In this document: in pieces, positions 15,732 to 24,637 of the stretch | How the letters are laid out: the number at the start of each line of letters is the position of its first letter | How positions within the stretch are numbered: the stretch's first letter is position 1 | Assembly: GCA_015233585.1 (NCBI GenBank) | Contig: JADFXL010000005.1 | Span: 1 to 44,870, forward strand | Origin: Alphaproteobacteria bacterium | GTDB lineage: Bacteria; Pseudomonadota; Alphaproteobacteria; Rhodospirillales; Rhodospirillaceae | Reading direction: 5' to 3' | DNA: 44,870 nt | Made by a program: the position numbers and the translations under genes | Notes under the pieces: generated by a model | Database searches by the model: none | What the model saw: the letters and a program-made list of their open reading frames with translations, nothing else | Told to the model about the DNA's origin: nothing

Positions 15732-18700
15732 CAAAATACCCAGGTGAGGCCATTGGCTCTTGACCTGCCGGGCCAGATCGATGCCCGTGCGCCCACCCGG
15801 CATCATGATATCGCTAAACAGGATGGCAACGGTGTCGCGGCCCCGAAGGATATCAAGGGCGGCATCGGCGCCCTCCGCCTCGATCACCGAATAACCGAGT
15901 CCTTCAAGGCAGCGGCGGGCAAACTTGCGTACCCTCATGTCGTCCTCCACCAGCAACACGATCTCACGGTGGCCGGTTTGCAGCGCAATGGCGATCTCGC
16001 TTGGCGCCGCCGCCTGGGTGGCGACGGGCAGGAGGAGCGTAACCGTGGTGCCGTGGTCAACTTCGCTTGAAAGACGGGTTGCGCCGCCCGACCGGCTGGT
16101 GAACTGGCTCACCATCCGCAGGCCAAGCCCGGTGCCCTTGCGTTTGGTGGTGAACAGGGGATCGAAGACCCGGTCCCGGATTTCCGGCGCAATGCCACAG
16201 CCGGTATCTTCAACGGCGATGGCGACATAGTGGCCGGGGGCCAGGTCCGTTACCCCTTCTTCCGTTACCCCTTGTTCTGGCGGGATCGTTATTTCGCGGG
16301 TGCGTATGGTCAGGGTGCCGCCGGTAACCATCGCGTCGCGCGCATTGAGCGCCAGATTGAGAATCGAGGTTCCGAAATGAGCGTCGTCGCATTGAGCGTG
16401 CGGCAGATTCACTTGCAGATCAAGACTGAGGTAGATGGATTCCCGCAGCGCGCGCTGCACCAGGGTACTCATGCGCAGGATCTGGCTGTTGACGTCAATC
16501 GGCTGTGAGGGCAGCGGCTCCTGGCGGGCAAAGGCCAGGAGACCCCGGGTCAGGTGGACGCCCTGTCCCACCGCCAACATCGCATCCCCAAGGATGTCGT
16601 TGATTTCCGACTCGTTCTCGTTGTTGGTGAAGTCGTCGAGGAGTTCGAGATTCCCCTTGATGACGGTAAGAAGATTGTTGAAATCATGGGCAACGCCGCT
16701 GGCCAACTGGCCGATGGCCTCCATCCTGCTGGCACGCAGCAACTCGGCTTCCGTCTTTTTACGTTCGGTGATATCGGTGGCGATACCAGCTACCGCCTGC
16801 GGCTGCCCGGTTTCGTCATGGAAGGGAAATTTGATGGTCATAAAGGTGATATGGGAGCCGTTGTCCATGGGCACGATCTCGTCGGTTTGCAGGGAACGGT
16901 TGTCATCAAGCACGGAACGGTCGTCGGCGCGGAAATGATCCGCCAATTCTTTCGGGAACAGATCGTAGTCGGTCTTGCCGACGATTTCGTCCATGGACAC
17001 ATGGAACAGGGTTTCATACTTGCGATTGATCAGCAGGTATTTCCCCTCCCGATCCTTAAGGAAGATGACCGCCGGGCTGTTGTCGAGGATGATACGCATC
17101 AACTTCTCGCTCCGCCGCAAGGCCGCTTCCGCCTTTTTGATTGAGGTGATGTCGGTGCGGATGGAGACGATGCCGCCGTCACGGGTACGGCGTTCGTTGA
17201 TCAGCATGACCCGTCCGTCGGTGAGGTGCTGTTCAAAGGAACCTTCGGCCCGGTGGTGGCTGTCGATTCGGGCGGCGATCCAGGCTTCCGGGTCGCCGTC
17301 GACCTGATAGTGGTTCTGGCTCATCCGTATTCGCAACGCATCTTCGAAACAGGTTCCGATGATGGTGTCGCTCCGGTCTCCATACGGCTCGCAATACTGA
17401 TTATTGCACAGAACCAGACGATCGTTGACATCCCACAGGGCGAGGCCGCCCTGGATGCTCTCAATGGCGTCCCGTAGCAGGAATTTGGCCCGTTCCAGGG
17501 CTTCGGCCTGACGCTTGCGCTCGGTGATGTCGCTGGCGTAGATGTGAACGCTGTTCTCGGGCGCGATGGCGCTGACATTCAGCCAGAAAATTTTATCCGC
17601 GATGGAATATTCGATATCGTGGGTACCCCCCAGATTATGGACTCGGTAGACGAGGCGCCGGATATCTTCCGGCACGATGCCGCCGACCCGGCAGGCCCAG
17701 AAATCCAGCAGAGGCTGGCCAGCCCGGTTGGCGTAAACAAGGGTGCCATCCATGGTAATACGGAAAACCGGATTGGGGTTGAGTTGCGGGAATACCGCAA
17801 GACTTTCGATCTTGTCCTTGGCCAGTTTGGCCTCGGTGATATCGCTCATGATGCCCCGATAGCCCAAAAAGCCGCCGCTTCCATCAAATACGGGCTTTCC
17901 ACCGATGGCCACATGAATTTCGGCCCCGTCGGCGAGGTGGATCAGGAACGGGACATCACGGAACGGACGATGGCCGGTAAGGTCGGCAAAAAAGCGCTCG
18001 CGATCCTTTGCGGATGTGGCTTGACGCAAAATTTCGTTCAGGTTTGTTTTGGCCAGAACATCGGCGATGATTTTGCCAAAGGTTTCCCTCCCCTCCGACA
18101 CATAAGTGAACCAAAGATCGGGGCCGCATTCCCACAGCCAGTCCGACATGGCTTCGGCCATGTCGCGCAGCCGCATCTCACTGTCGAGCCGGGCCTGTTC
18201 GGAGCGTTTGCGCTCTTCGATTTCGGCACGAAGCTGAAGGGTTCGTTCCTCGAATCGTTGTTCAAGCTGAATATGAAGCTGACGCAGCCGATTTTCGCTT
18301 TGCCGGAAGAGAGTAACGAAATAGGCCAGCACAACCAGATACGCCAGCATGGTTGCGATATGCCAGAACCACCACGTCGGCCCCCACCACAAGGCAAACA
18401 GGAACCTGAAGCAGGAAACGGCCATGATGCTACAGAAATAATAAAGTGCGAGGTCGCCATGATCCGCCGCACGGCGCCACATGCCCATGAAATAGCCTGC
18501 CGCCACGAGATAACCGAGACAGGCGACCAGATTCATGACACGCCCCACGGCGCCGACATGCGCCAGTTTGTGCCCGGACATCAGGATGACAAACAGCCCG
18601 CCGGCAATCAGCAATGTCATGGCGATTGCCAAAATCAGTGCCGAGCGGCGTGTCTTTCCGATTCTTGGCAGTCCCGTCGCGGCAAGAAGCACCCCGCCCA

Positions 18701-19046
18701 CCAGCCGGTTGCTATCGCCCAGAAACTGCGATGTCGGACCGGGCGGTACCGCGGCATGAAAAAGCTCCAGGGCGCCCATGGCGACAAGCGCTACCGCGAC
18801 ATGATCGTATTTCGGCGATAACCGGTCATAGCTTCGCAGCGTGACGATCACGGTGGCAAGGGTGATGGCGGTAAACGCTCCCAGGCTCTCCACAATGGCA
18901 TGAAGCGGCGGATACTCCCAGAGCCAGCCCGAAAATCCGTGGCGCAGGGCCAGCCCCCCCGCCAGAAGAAAAAGGGCGGGAGCGCCATACAATACGACGC
19001 TCCGCACCATTCCGGCGATCGTATTGAAATGGCGGAGGGATTGCAT
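15600..19046 (-). CDS. Multi-PAS hybrid histidine kinase with polytopic membrane sensor
   Basis: This is 1148 aa. The start at 19046 is fixed by AAGGAG nine bases upstream (MQSLRHFNTIAGMVRSVVLY); a longer frame to 19148 lacks this. Residues 1-270 hold about eight hydrophobic segments (for example YGAPALFLLAGGLALRHG, LILAIAMTLLIAGGLFVIL), an integral sensor like MASE-type domains. A coiled coil (QLEQRFEERTLQLRAEIEER) leads into four or five PAS domains, then HisKA with His787 in LASGVAHDFNNLLTVIKGN, an ATPase domain (GTGLGLRMVSQFTSRSGG), and a receiver with Asp1079 in AILFSDIMMPGGRTG. It stands alone on the minus strand with no downstream partner; its output could be the OmpR-type or CheY-like regulators close by. 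Confidence 0.92.
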   Translation of the reverse strand: MQSLRHFNTIAGMVRSVVLYGAPALFLLAGGLALRHGFSGWLWEYPPLHAIVESLGAFTAITLATVIVTLRSYDRLSPKYDHVAVALVAMGALELFHAAVPPGPTSQFLGDSNRLVGGVLLAATGLPRIGKTRRSALILAIAMTLLIAGGLFVILMSGHKLAHVGAVGRVMNLVACLGYLVAAGYFMGMWRRAADHGDLALYYFCSIMAVSCFRFLFALWWGPTWWFWHIATMLAYLVVLAYFVTLFRQSENRLRQLHIQLEQRFEERTLQLRAEIEERKRSEQARLDSEMRLRDMAEAMSDWLWECGPDLWFTYVSEGRETFGKIIADVLAKTNLNEILRQATSAKDRERFFADLTGHRPFRDVPFLIHLADGAEIHVAIGGKPVFDGSGGFLGYRGIMSDITEAKLAKDKIESLAVFPQLNPNPVFRITMDGTLVYANRAGQPLLDFWACRVGGIVPEDIRRLVYRVHNLGGTHDIEYSIADKIFWLNVSAIAPENSVHIYASDITERKRQAEALERAKFLLRDAIESIQGGLALWDVNDRLVLCNNQYCEPYGDRSDTIIGTCFEDALRIRMSQNHYQVDGDPEAWIAARIDSHHRAEGSFEQHLTDGRVMLINERRTRDGGIVSIRTDITSIKKAEAALRRSEKLMRIILDNSPAVIFLKDREGKYLLINRKYETLFHVSMDEIVGKTDYDLFPKELADHFRADDRSVLDDNRSLQTDEIVPMDNGSHITFMTIKFPFHDETGQPQAVAGIATDITERKKTEAELLRASRMEAIGQLASGVAHDFNNLLTVIKGNLELLDDFTNNENESEINDILGDAMLAVGQGVHLTRGLLAFARQEPLPSQPIDVNSQILRMSTLVQRALRESIYLSLDLQVNLPHAQCDDAHFGTSILNLALNARDAMVTGGTLTIRTREITIPPEQGVTEEGVTDLAPGHYVAIAVEDTGCGIAPEIRDRVFDPLFTTKRKGTGLGLRMVSQFTSRSGGATRLSSEVDHGTTVTLLLPVATQAAAPSEIAIALQTGHREIVLLVEDDMRVRKFARRCLEGLGYSVIEAEGADAALDILRGRDTVAILFSDIMMPGGRTGIDLARQVKSQWPHLGILLCTGSSSMILAAREILGAEITVLLKPYSKGDLAREIRKILDTA

Positions 19047-19239
19047 GATTTCACTCCTTGGAGGCTTCCCTGAATGACGGCGCATTGTACAACGTACAAC
19101 GAAGCGGGCAAGGGTCGGCCTTCTATCTATCCTGGCAGGGCGGCCCAAGGCGGAAATCGGTCGATATCACTTTAATATCCGACAAATTTAGTATACAATT
19201 CGGCCTGACAACAAGATCATTGGCGAGGAGGATCGTGTG

Positions 19240-19533
19240 ATGGAACAGCCGTACTGTGTTTCCGTCGAACGGCTCGACAATCAGGATCGTCGTATGATGG
19301 GCGAGCGGCGCAGCCCGAGAGAGCGCCGGAAACGATTCGGCCAATCCTGGCTGATCGAAATAACCCTAGAAAATGGACGGGAAATTGTTCAAAGTCGCTC
19401 CTTGCTCGATCGGCGCGGCCGGTTTGGCGGAATGGACCGGCGCAGCGAATATAGCCTGCAATCTGCTGATTCCAGGGGGGCACCACGTCCGAACGACCCG
19501 GATCGGGGATGGCAGGTCAATCTGGAAGCGTAA
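19240..19533 (+). CDS. Small Arg-rich hypothetical protein
   Basis: This is 97 aa from ATG 19240, with GAGGAG at 19225-19230; a GTG directly before it (19237) is an alternative start. The protein is strongly charged, with the clusters QDRRMMGERRSPRERRKRF and SLLDRRGRFGGMDRRSE flanking a short predicted strand (SWLIEITLENGREIVQ). It has no recognised family. It diverges from the hybrid kinase gene, and its Arg-rich signature resembles the tail of the CheY-like protein at 14712. Its stop codon lies inside a 17-bp tandem duplication. Confidence 0.55.
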   Translation: MEQPYCVSVERLDNQDRRMMGERRSPRERRKRFGQSWLIEITLENGREIVQSRSLLDRRGRFGGMDRRSEYSLQSADSRGAPRPNDPDRGWQVNLEA

Positions 19534-19555
19534 GCAGGCTGGAAGCGTAAGCAGG
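19522..19555. repeat. Perfect 17-bp tandem duplication across a stop codon
   Basis: CTGGAAGCGTAAGCAGG occurs at 19522-19538 and again at 19539-19555. The first copy contains the TAA that ends the small protein (LEA-stop), so the duplication lies just outside the coding sequence and looks recent. Confidence 0.9.
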
Positions 19556-19609
19556 GAACGGAACGATTATTACAGGGGTTGGCTGGGTTTCGTGAAATAG
19601 GGCGCCGAT

Positions 19610-19656
19610 TCCCGAACCCCGGATCGGGGGATACCCCCCGAACCCCTTTATTTTCG
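19610..19656. repeat. REP-like GC hairpin
   Basis: A run of C/G palindromic blocks (GAACCCC, CGGGGG-ATA-CCCCCCG, AACCCC) followed by TTTATTTTCGAGA forms a strong hairpin. The layout of C-runs followed by a T-run and GA resembles part of the palindromic insert in polA (39537-39616), so the two may be the same repeat family. It could also work as a terminator for the small gene ending at 19533. Confidence 0.45.
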
Positions 19657-19670
19657 AGAACGCGAATCGT

Positions 19671-19698
19671 AATTACAATCTGAATACAATTATTACAT
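19671..19698. promoter_or_regulatory. ATTACAAT-rich site upstream of the diguanylate cyclase
   Basis: TTACAAT (19673-19679), ATACAAT (19684-19690) and TTACAT (19693-19698) recur at about helical-turn spacing, with 20 bp between the first and third. This resembles, more loosely, the half-sites at 14625 and 15298, and lies about 85 bases before the cyclase gene. Confidence 0.35.
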
Positions 19699-19780
19699 CA
19701 TCCATACACAAATTGTCTGTACCCTGACGTGCAAAGGAGACGCCCAAACGGTCGCCTTTGAAAAGGACAGGAGGGTTAAC

Positions 19781-20779
19781 ATGGATAGTTGGGCAACTCA
19801 GACGGAGCTGATCGAACTTGCTCCACGCCGCCACACGATTCTTATCGTGGATGACGAACCCTCAAACATACGGGCTTTGGGCGAGATTCTAAAGGCTGAC
19901 TATCGGATTCTCGTTGCGCCGACCGGCCTTGAAGCCCTGCGCACGGTCGAGGCGACCATACCGGATCTGGTTCTGCTGGATATCATGATGCCGGTTATGG
20001 ACGGTTTTACCGTTTACCGTCATCTCAAGGAGAAACCGGAGTTCAACCATGTGCCGATCATCTTCGTAACCTCCAGCGCCGATATCGAGAACGAAACAAA
20101 AGCACTGGCGGACGGAGCGGTTGATTTCATCAGCAAGCCGCTCAGTCCGCCGGTGGTGCGGGCCAGGGTAAAGGTCCATCTCGCCTTGAAGGATCGCAAT
20201 GACGAACTGGTCCGCCTGGTCTCGGTCGACAGCCTGACCGGCATTGCCAACCGCCGGGCTTTCGACAACGCCTTGGCCATGGAATGGCAGCGGGCCTGGC
20301 GGGTCAGGGCGCCTCTGGTGATCGCCATGATCGACATCGACCATTTCAAGCTGTACAATGACTGTTATGGTCATCAGGCCGGGGATGAATGCTTACGTAT
20401 GGTTGCGGTGGCCCTGAAAGATCAGGCGAGCCGGGGCAGCGATGTGGTCGCCCGTTATGGCGGGGAGGAGTTTTCCGCAATCCTACCCGGGTGTTCCACC
20501 GACAATATGGCCGAACTGGCCGAGCGGATGCGGGCCAGCATTTCGGATCTTGCCATTCCTCATGCGGCCAGTCCCACCTCGGGCGTGGCCACCATCAGTA
20601 TCGGCATGGCCTGTCTGGCGCTTTCCTGTGACGGAACCGCTTACCCTCAGGCGGCCGAAGCGGCCCGGGCCGGGGCCAGCCGCTTGGTGAATTCGGCGGA
20701 TCAAGCCCTGTACCAGGCCAAGAAAATGGGCCGTAATTGTGCTGTCTGTGTGACGGAACCGATGGCTGACTTCAGGTGA
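19781..20779 (+). CDS. REC-GGDEF diguanylate cyclase (PleD/WspR-like)
   Basis: This is 332 aa with AGGAGGG upstream of ATG. An N-terminal receiver (HTILIVDDEPSNIRALGEIL, phospho-acceptor Asp67 in LLDIMMPVMDG, Lys in FISKPLS) is joined to a GGDEF domain that makes c-di-GMP from two GTP. The active-site loop is GGEEF (residues 227-231) and an inhibitory I-site RGSD lies exactly five residues before it, so the enzyme should be active and product-inhibited. The substrate-binding DIDHFKLYNDCYGHQAGDEC is intact. Phosphorylation would drive dimerisation and activity. The stop overlaps the GTG that could start the next gene, so the cyclase and the following kinase are one transcription unit. Confidence 0.95.
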   Translation: MDSWATQTELIELAPRRHTILIVDDEPSNIRALGEILKADYRILVAPTGLEALRTVEATIPDLVLLDIMMPVMDGFTVYRHLKEKPEFNHVPIIFVTSSADIENETKALADGAVDFISKPLSPPVVRARVKVHLALKDRNDELVRLVSVDSLTGIANRRAFDNALAMEWQRAWRVRAPLVIAMIDIDHFKLYNDCYGHQAGDECLRMVAVALKDQASRGSDVVARYGGEEFSAILPGCSTDNMAELAERMRASISDLAIPHAASPTSGVATISIGMACLALSCDGTAYPQAAEAARAGASRLVNSADQALYQAKKMGRNCAVCVTEPMADFR

Positions 20780-20817
20780 GAATCCTGCGTTCGAGAGCGC
20801 TTCGGGAGACGACGGTG

Positions 20818-23800
20818 ATGAGGCATGGGGGGCGATGGAAGCTGGGCATATTGCTGATGGCCGGGTATGTGACTGTGGTGGCCGGCATGACAGGAACCAC
20901 CATGCTGATAATCGGCGCCTTCCGCGAGACGATCTTTGTGGCGAACGATGTGTACCTTCACCCTTTCACGGTCAGCAACGCGGCGCTGGAAGCGCAACTC
21001 GCCGCCAGCACGATTCGCGATCACATGCTTTACGCGGTGATGTCCCGTGATACCGGGGAGGTTTCCCAGACCATCGGCAAGGTTGCCGCAGCCGACCGGC
21101 GGCTGCACGATCAAATCGACATTGTGGACCAATGGTTTCTTGGCGACTTGAGCAAGGTGGCGGAGGCGCGGGCACTGGCCTTCGAATGGACCCCGATCCG
21201 CAACCGGATCCTGAACCTTGCCGAGGCGGGCCGGTTCGAAGAGGCGCGCGGTGTGGTCCTCAATACCGGGACACAGACGTATAATCAGTTGCTGGCCCGG
21301 CTGGTCTACGTCAATGGATTCGCCCGCGACAAGGCGGCGGCCTTCACGTATCAGATCATTGACAATGGAAGAAAATCAATCCGGCAAACCATAATAGTCC
21401 TGGTGGTGGGAGCGACGACATGCCTTGGGCTTGGTGGGCTGTTGGTCAGCCTCGTATTGGCTCGGCTGAAGCACGAGGAGGAAACCCGCCTGGCGATGCG
21501 GATTGTGGAGGGGAAACTCACGACCGCCGAGGCGGCACTGAGTGAATCCCGCGAATGGTTCCACCAGATATTCAATGCCACCAGCGATATTATCGCCGTG
21601 ATCGAAATGAAGGAAGACCGTTCGCCCGGCCGGTTCGTCGAAGTGAACGACCGGGCCAGCGAAATCTGGGGCTATGATCGCGACGAACTCCTGGCCATGA
21701 GTCCGCTCGATCTCAATCACGGGATCATCGGGTTTACCCCCGATGTCCGCGAGAACATGACGCAAAATGGTATGGCCCTGTTCGAACGGGTGCATCGAAC
21801 CAAGGACGGCCGGCTGGTTCCGGTCGAAGTTGCCGCACGGGTCTTCGTCAGCAGCAACCGGATGTTTTTTCTGTCCGTGGTCCGGGACATCTCGGAGCGG
21901 CGGAGGACAGAACGCCAGATTGCCGAGTTGCACGATTTCAACAGCAAGATCATCTCCGAATGTCCGGTCGGCATCATCGTTTATTCCAGCGAAGGCCCGT
22001 GCGTCCTCGCCAACGAAGCCGCCGCCGCCACTATCGGCGCCACGATTGGACAGGTGCTGACAACCGATTTTCTTCATCTGACATCGTGGCGGACCAGCGG
22101 CCTGCTCGACGCCGCGCTTCTGACGCTTGCCTCCGGGGAACGTCAGCAGAGAAGCATCAATATTACCACCAGCTTTGGCCGGGAAATCTGGGCGGAATGC
22201 AATTTCGTACCGATCCGTCGTGGCGATCAGCCTCATTTGCTATTGATCCTTCAGGACATGACCCCCTGGAATTGCGCCCAACTGGACTTGCAGGCCGCCA
22301 AGCAGGCTGCCGAAGCGGCAAGCGAAAGCAAGAGCGCGTTCTTGGCCAACATGAGCCATGAGATTCGCACGCCCATGAACGCCATTCTCGGTCTCGTGCG
22401 GCTGGTTGAGGAGACGGCACTTGACCAGGAGGCGCGTCGCTACCTCGTCCGGATGAAATCCTCCGCGCGCGCGCTGCTTGGCATCCTTAACGACATTCTT
22501 GATTTTTCAAAAATCGAAGCGGGACGCATGGAACTTGAGTGTGTCTCCTTTCAACTCGACAAGGTCATGGAGGGCGTGACCGCCATCGTCGCGACCGAGG
22601 CCGCGCGCAAAGGGATCGAGACCATCGTCGATATCGACCCGCAGGTTCCCCTGCATCTGCTGGGGGATTCTGTGCGTCTGGAACAGGTGCTGCTCAACCT
22701 CGCGGTCAATGCCGTCAAGTTCACGACAGCCGGTGAGATCGTGTTGCGCGTAACCCTGGCGGCGGAAGACGAAGCCAAGGAAGATGAAAACAACGTGACC
22801 CTCGAATTTTCGGTTCGCGATACCGGTATCGGCATTGATCCCGGACATCACGAGCGTCTGTTTCATGCCTTCTCGCAGGCCGACAATTCAACCACACGCC
22901 ATTACGGCGGCACCGGCCTGGGCCTTGCTATCTGTAGCCGCATCGTCGCCCTGATGAAAGGAACGATCGGCTTTACCAGTGAACCCGGGGAGGGAAGCGA
23001 CTTCCGCTTCACGGCCGTCTTCGGCCGGGTGGCGCCACAGTCCGAGGCCGCGCCAGCGATACGCGGAAAAATGTGCGCCCGGGCCTGTGGATTGTCGATC
23101 CTGGTGGTGGACGACAATGACTCGGCCCGCCACGCTCTGGAACAGATCTGCCGTTCGCTCAGCTGGAACGTCGATACGGCAGCATCGGGACCAGAAGGGC
23201 TGGCGGCGCTCCGTTCCGCCACGGCCATTGGTCGCCAGCTCTGCTTCGTGCTGGTTGACTGGCGAATGCCGGAAATGAATGGTCTGGCGATGCTGCGCCA
23301 GGCCAAGGCCGACCCGACGATTGCGTTGCCGCCGATCCTCCTGATGACCGATGCTTTCGGCGCCCCCGACATCACCAGTGCGGCCGATCTGCCGGTCATC
23401 CATGCCATTCTCACCAAGCCCGTCATGGAATCGGCCCTGATTGAGACCGTGACTCGGATGTGTGCAAATTGCCCAGACGCGGTTACTCGTATTGATGACA
23501 GGAAAAGCTCGTTGCGTGGTTCTCTGATCGGTCTGCGAATCCTGCTGGTTGAAGATTGCGACATCAATCAGGAAGTGGCGGGAGAGCTTCTCCGACAGGC
23601 GGGCGCCACCGTTCACAAAGCCAGAAACGGCATCGCCGCGCTATCCTTTCTCGAACAGGGCGGCGAGGATCGTGTCGACGTGGTGCTGATGGATGTGCAG
23701 ATGCCGGGGATGAACGGGTATGATACCACCCGGCTGGCGCGCCAGCGTCTGAAGCGTACCGACTTGCCCATTCTGGCGATGACCGCCAATGCGACTACGG

Positions 23801-24594
23801 ACGATCGCGAAAAGTCCCGCCTTGCCGGGATGCAAGCCCATATCCCCAAGCCGATCGACGTGGACGCACTGCTATCCCTGTTGGCAGCCTATCTGCCGGC
23901 GAATCGCCAGGCAGAGACTGGCCGCGCCTCATCGCCAGAATCAGAGCCGGACCCAACGCCGTTTGCGGATCTGCCGGGTATTGATCAGCGAACCGCGCTT
24001 CTGAGACTAGGCGGCAATCAGCGACTGTTCCTGGCTCTGCTCGACAGGTTCGTATCTGTGTTCAGGGATTGCGGGCCGGATGTGCGGCGGCTTATGGCAG
24101 AAAACAATACCGGAGACGCCGCCGCGCGACTGCACCATCTGCGGGGGGTAGCCGCCAATCTCGGCATGGACGGAATCTCCCGTCTGGCCACCTCCGCCGA
24201 AGCCGTAATCCGGGATGGAAGACGCGAGAGCGGCTCTGCTCTGGCCGCGCTTGAAACGTCCCTGAGTAACGTCATTGGAACGATTGCCGCCCTGACCGAA
24301 CGGGTGCGGATGGTGAATCCGGAGACGTTGTCACTGTCTTTGTCCGATATCCTTACCCGACTTGGGAAGCTCCGCGACCTTGCCGCCGAACGGGACTTCC
24401 AGGCTCTGGATGCGTTCGAGGCCGTCCGCCCCCATCTGTCTTCCTTCTTTCCACCCGAAGTGACGAGCCGTCTTGTGAACGCATTCGAGGGGCTGGATTT
24501 CGCATCGGCAAAAAAAGATCTCGAAGAACTGCTGACTATGACAAACGGTCAGGAATTATCAACAAGAACAGGGAGCCCATTGCACAACGGTTGA
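20818..24594 (+). CDS. Hybrid histidine kinase: periplasmic 4-helix sensor-PAS-PAS-HisKA-HATPase-REC-REC-Hpt
   Basis: This is 1258 aa from ATG 20818 (GGGAG upstream); a GTG at 20776 overlapping the cyclase stop is an alternative. Two membrane segments ([20 protein letters not shown] and [19 protein letters not shown]) flank a helical periplasmic region of about 170 residues, like 4HB_MCP ligand-sensing domains. Two PAS domains follow, then HisKA with His514 ([18 protein letters not shown]), an ATPase domain ([18 protein letters not shown]), receivers with Asp814 ([11 protein letters not shown]) and Asp959 ([13 protein letters not shown]), and an Hpt domain with His1106 ([12 protein letters not shown]). 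This is a complete BarA/EvgS-type internal phosphorelay. About 100 unassigned helical residues follow the Hpt. Its neighbours suggest it may feed the cyclase receiver. Confidence 0.93.
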   Translation: MRHGGRWKLGILLMAGYVTVVAGMTGTTMLIIGAFRETIFVANDVYLHPFTVSNAALEAQLAASTIRDHMLYAVMSRDTGEVSQTIGKVAAADRRLHDQIDIVDQWFLGDLSKVAEARALAFEWTPIRNRILNLAEAGRFEEARGVVLNTGTQTYNQLLARLVYVNGFARDKAAAFTYQIIDNGRKSIRQTIIVLVVGATTCLGLGGLLVSLVLARLKHEEETRLAMRIVEGKLTTAEAALSESREWFHQIFNATSDIIAVIEMKEDRSPGRFVEVNDRASEIWGYDRDELLAMSPLDLNHGIIGFTPDVRENMTQNGMALFERVHRTKDGRLVPVEVAARVFVSSNRMFFLSVVRDISERRRTERQIAELHDFNSKIISECPVGIIVYSSEGPCVLANEAAAATIGATIGQVLTTDFLHLTSWRTSGLLDAALLTLASGERQQRSINITTSFGREIWAECNFVPIRRGDQPHLLLILQDMTPWNCAQLDLQAAKQAAEAASESKSAFLANMSHEIRTPMNAILGLVRLVEETALDQEARRYLVRMKSSARALLGILNDILDFSKIEAGRMELECVSFQLDKVMEGVTAIVATEAARKGIETIVDIDPQVPLHLLGDSVRLEQVLLNLAVNAVKFTTAGEIVLRVTLAAEDEAKEDENNVTLEFSVRDTGIGIDPGHHERLFHAFSQADNSTTRHYGGTGLGLAICSRIVALMKGTIGFTSEPGEGSDFRFTAVFGRVAPQSEAAPAIRGKMCARACGLSILVVDDNDSARHALEQICRSLSWNVDTAASGPEGLAALRSATAIGRQLCFVLVDWRMPEMNGLAMLRQAKADPTIALPPILLMTDAFGAPDITSAADLPVIHAILTKPVMESALIETVTRMCANCPDAVTRIDDRKSSLRGSLIGLRILLVEDCDINQEVAGELLRQAGATVHKARNGIAALSFLEQGGEDRVDVVLMDVQMPGMNGYDTTRLARQRLKRTDLPILAMTANATTDDREKSRLAGMQAHIPKPIDVDALLSLLAAYLPANRQAETGRASSPESEPDPTPFADLPGIDQRTALLRLGGNQRLFLALLDRFVSVFRDCGPDVRRLMAENNTGDAAARLHHLRGVAANLGMDGISRLATSAEAVIRDGRRESGSALAALETSLSNVIGTIAALTERVRMVNPETLSLSLSDILTRLGKLRDLAAERDFQALDAFEAVRPHLSSFFPPEVTSRLVNAFEGLDFASAKKDLEELLTMTNGQELSTRTGSPLHNG

Positions 24595-24637
24595 GGCCAA
24601 CACACCTTGAAATAATAACGATTATCAGGAGCGTGCC

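Noticed and set aside
17544-18821. Plus-strand 425-codon frame
   Set aside because: It is antisense to PAS and membrane domains of the hybrid kinase, with no domain or ribosome site.
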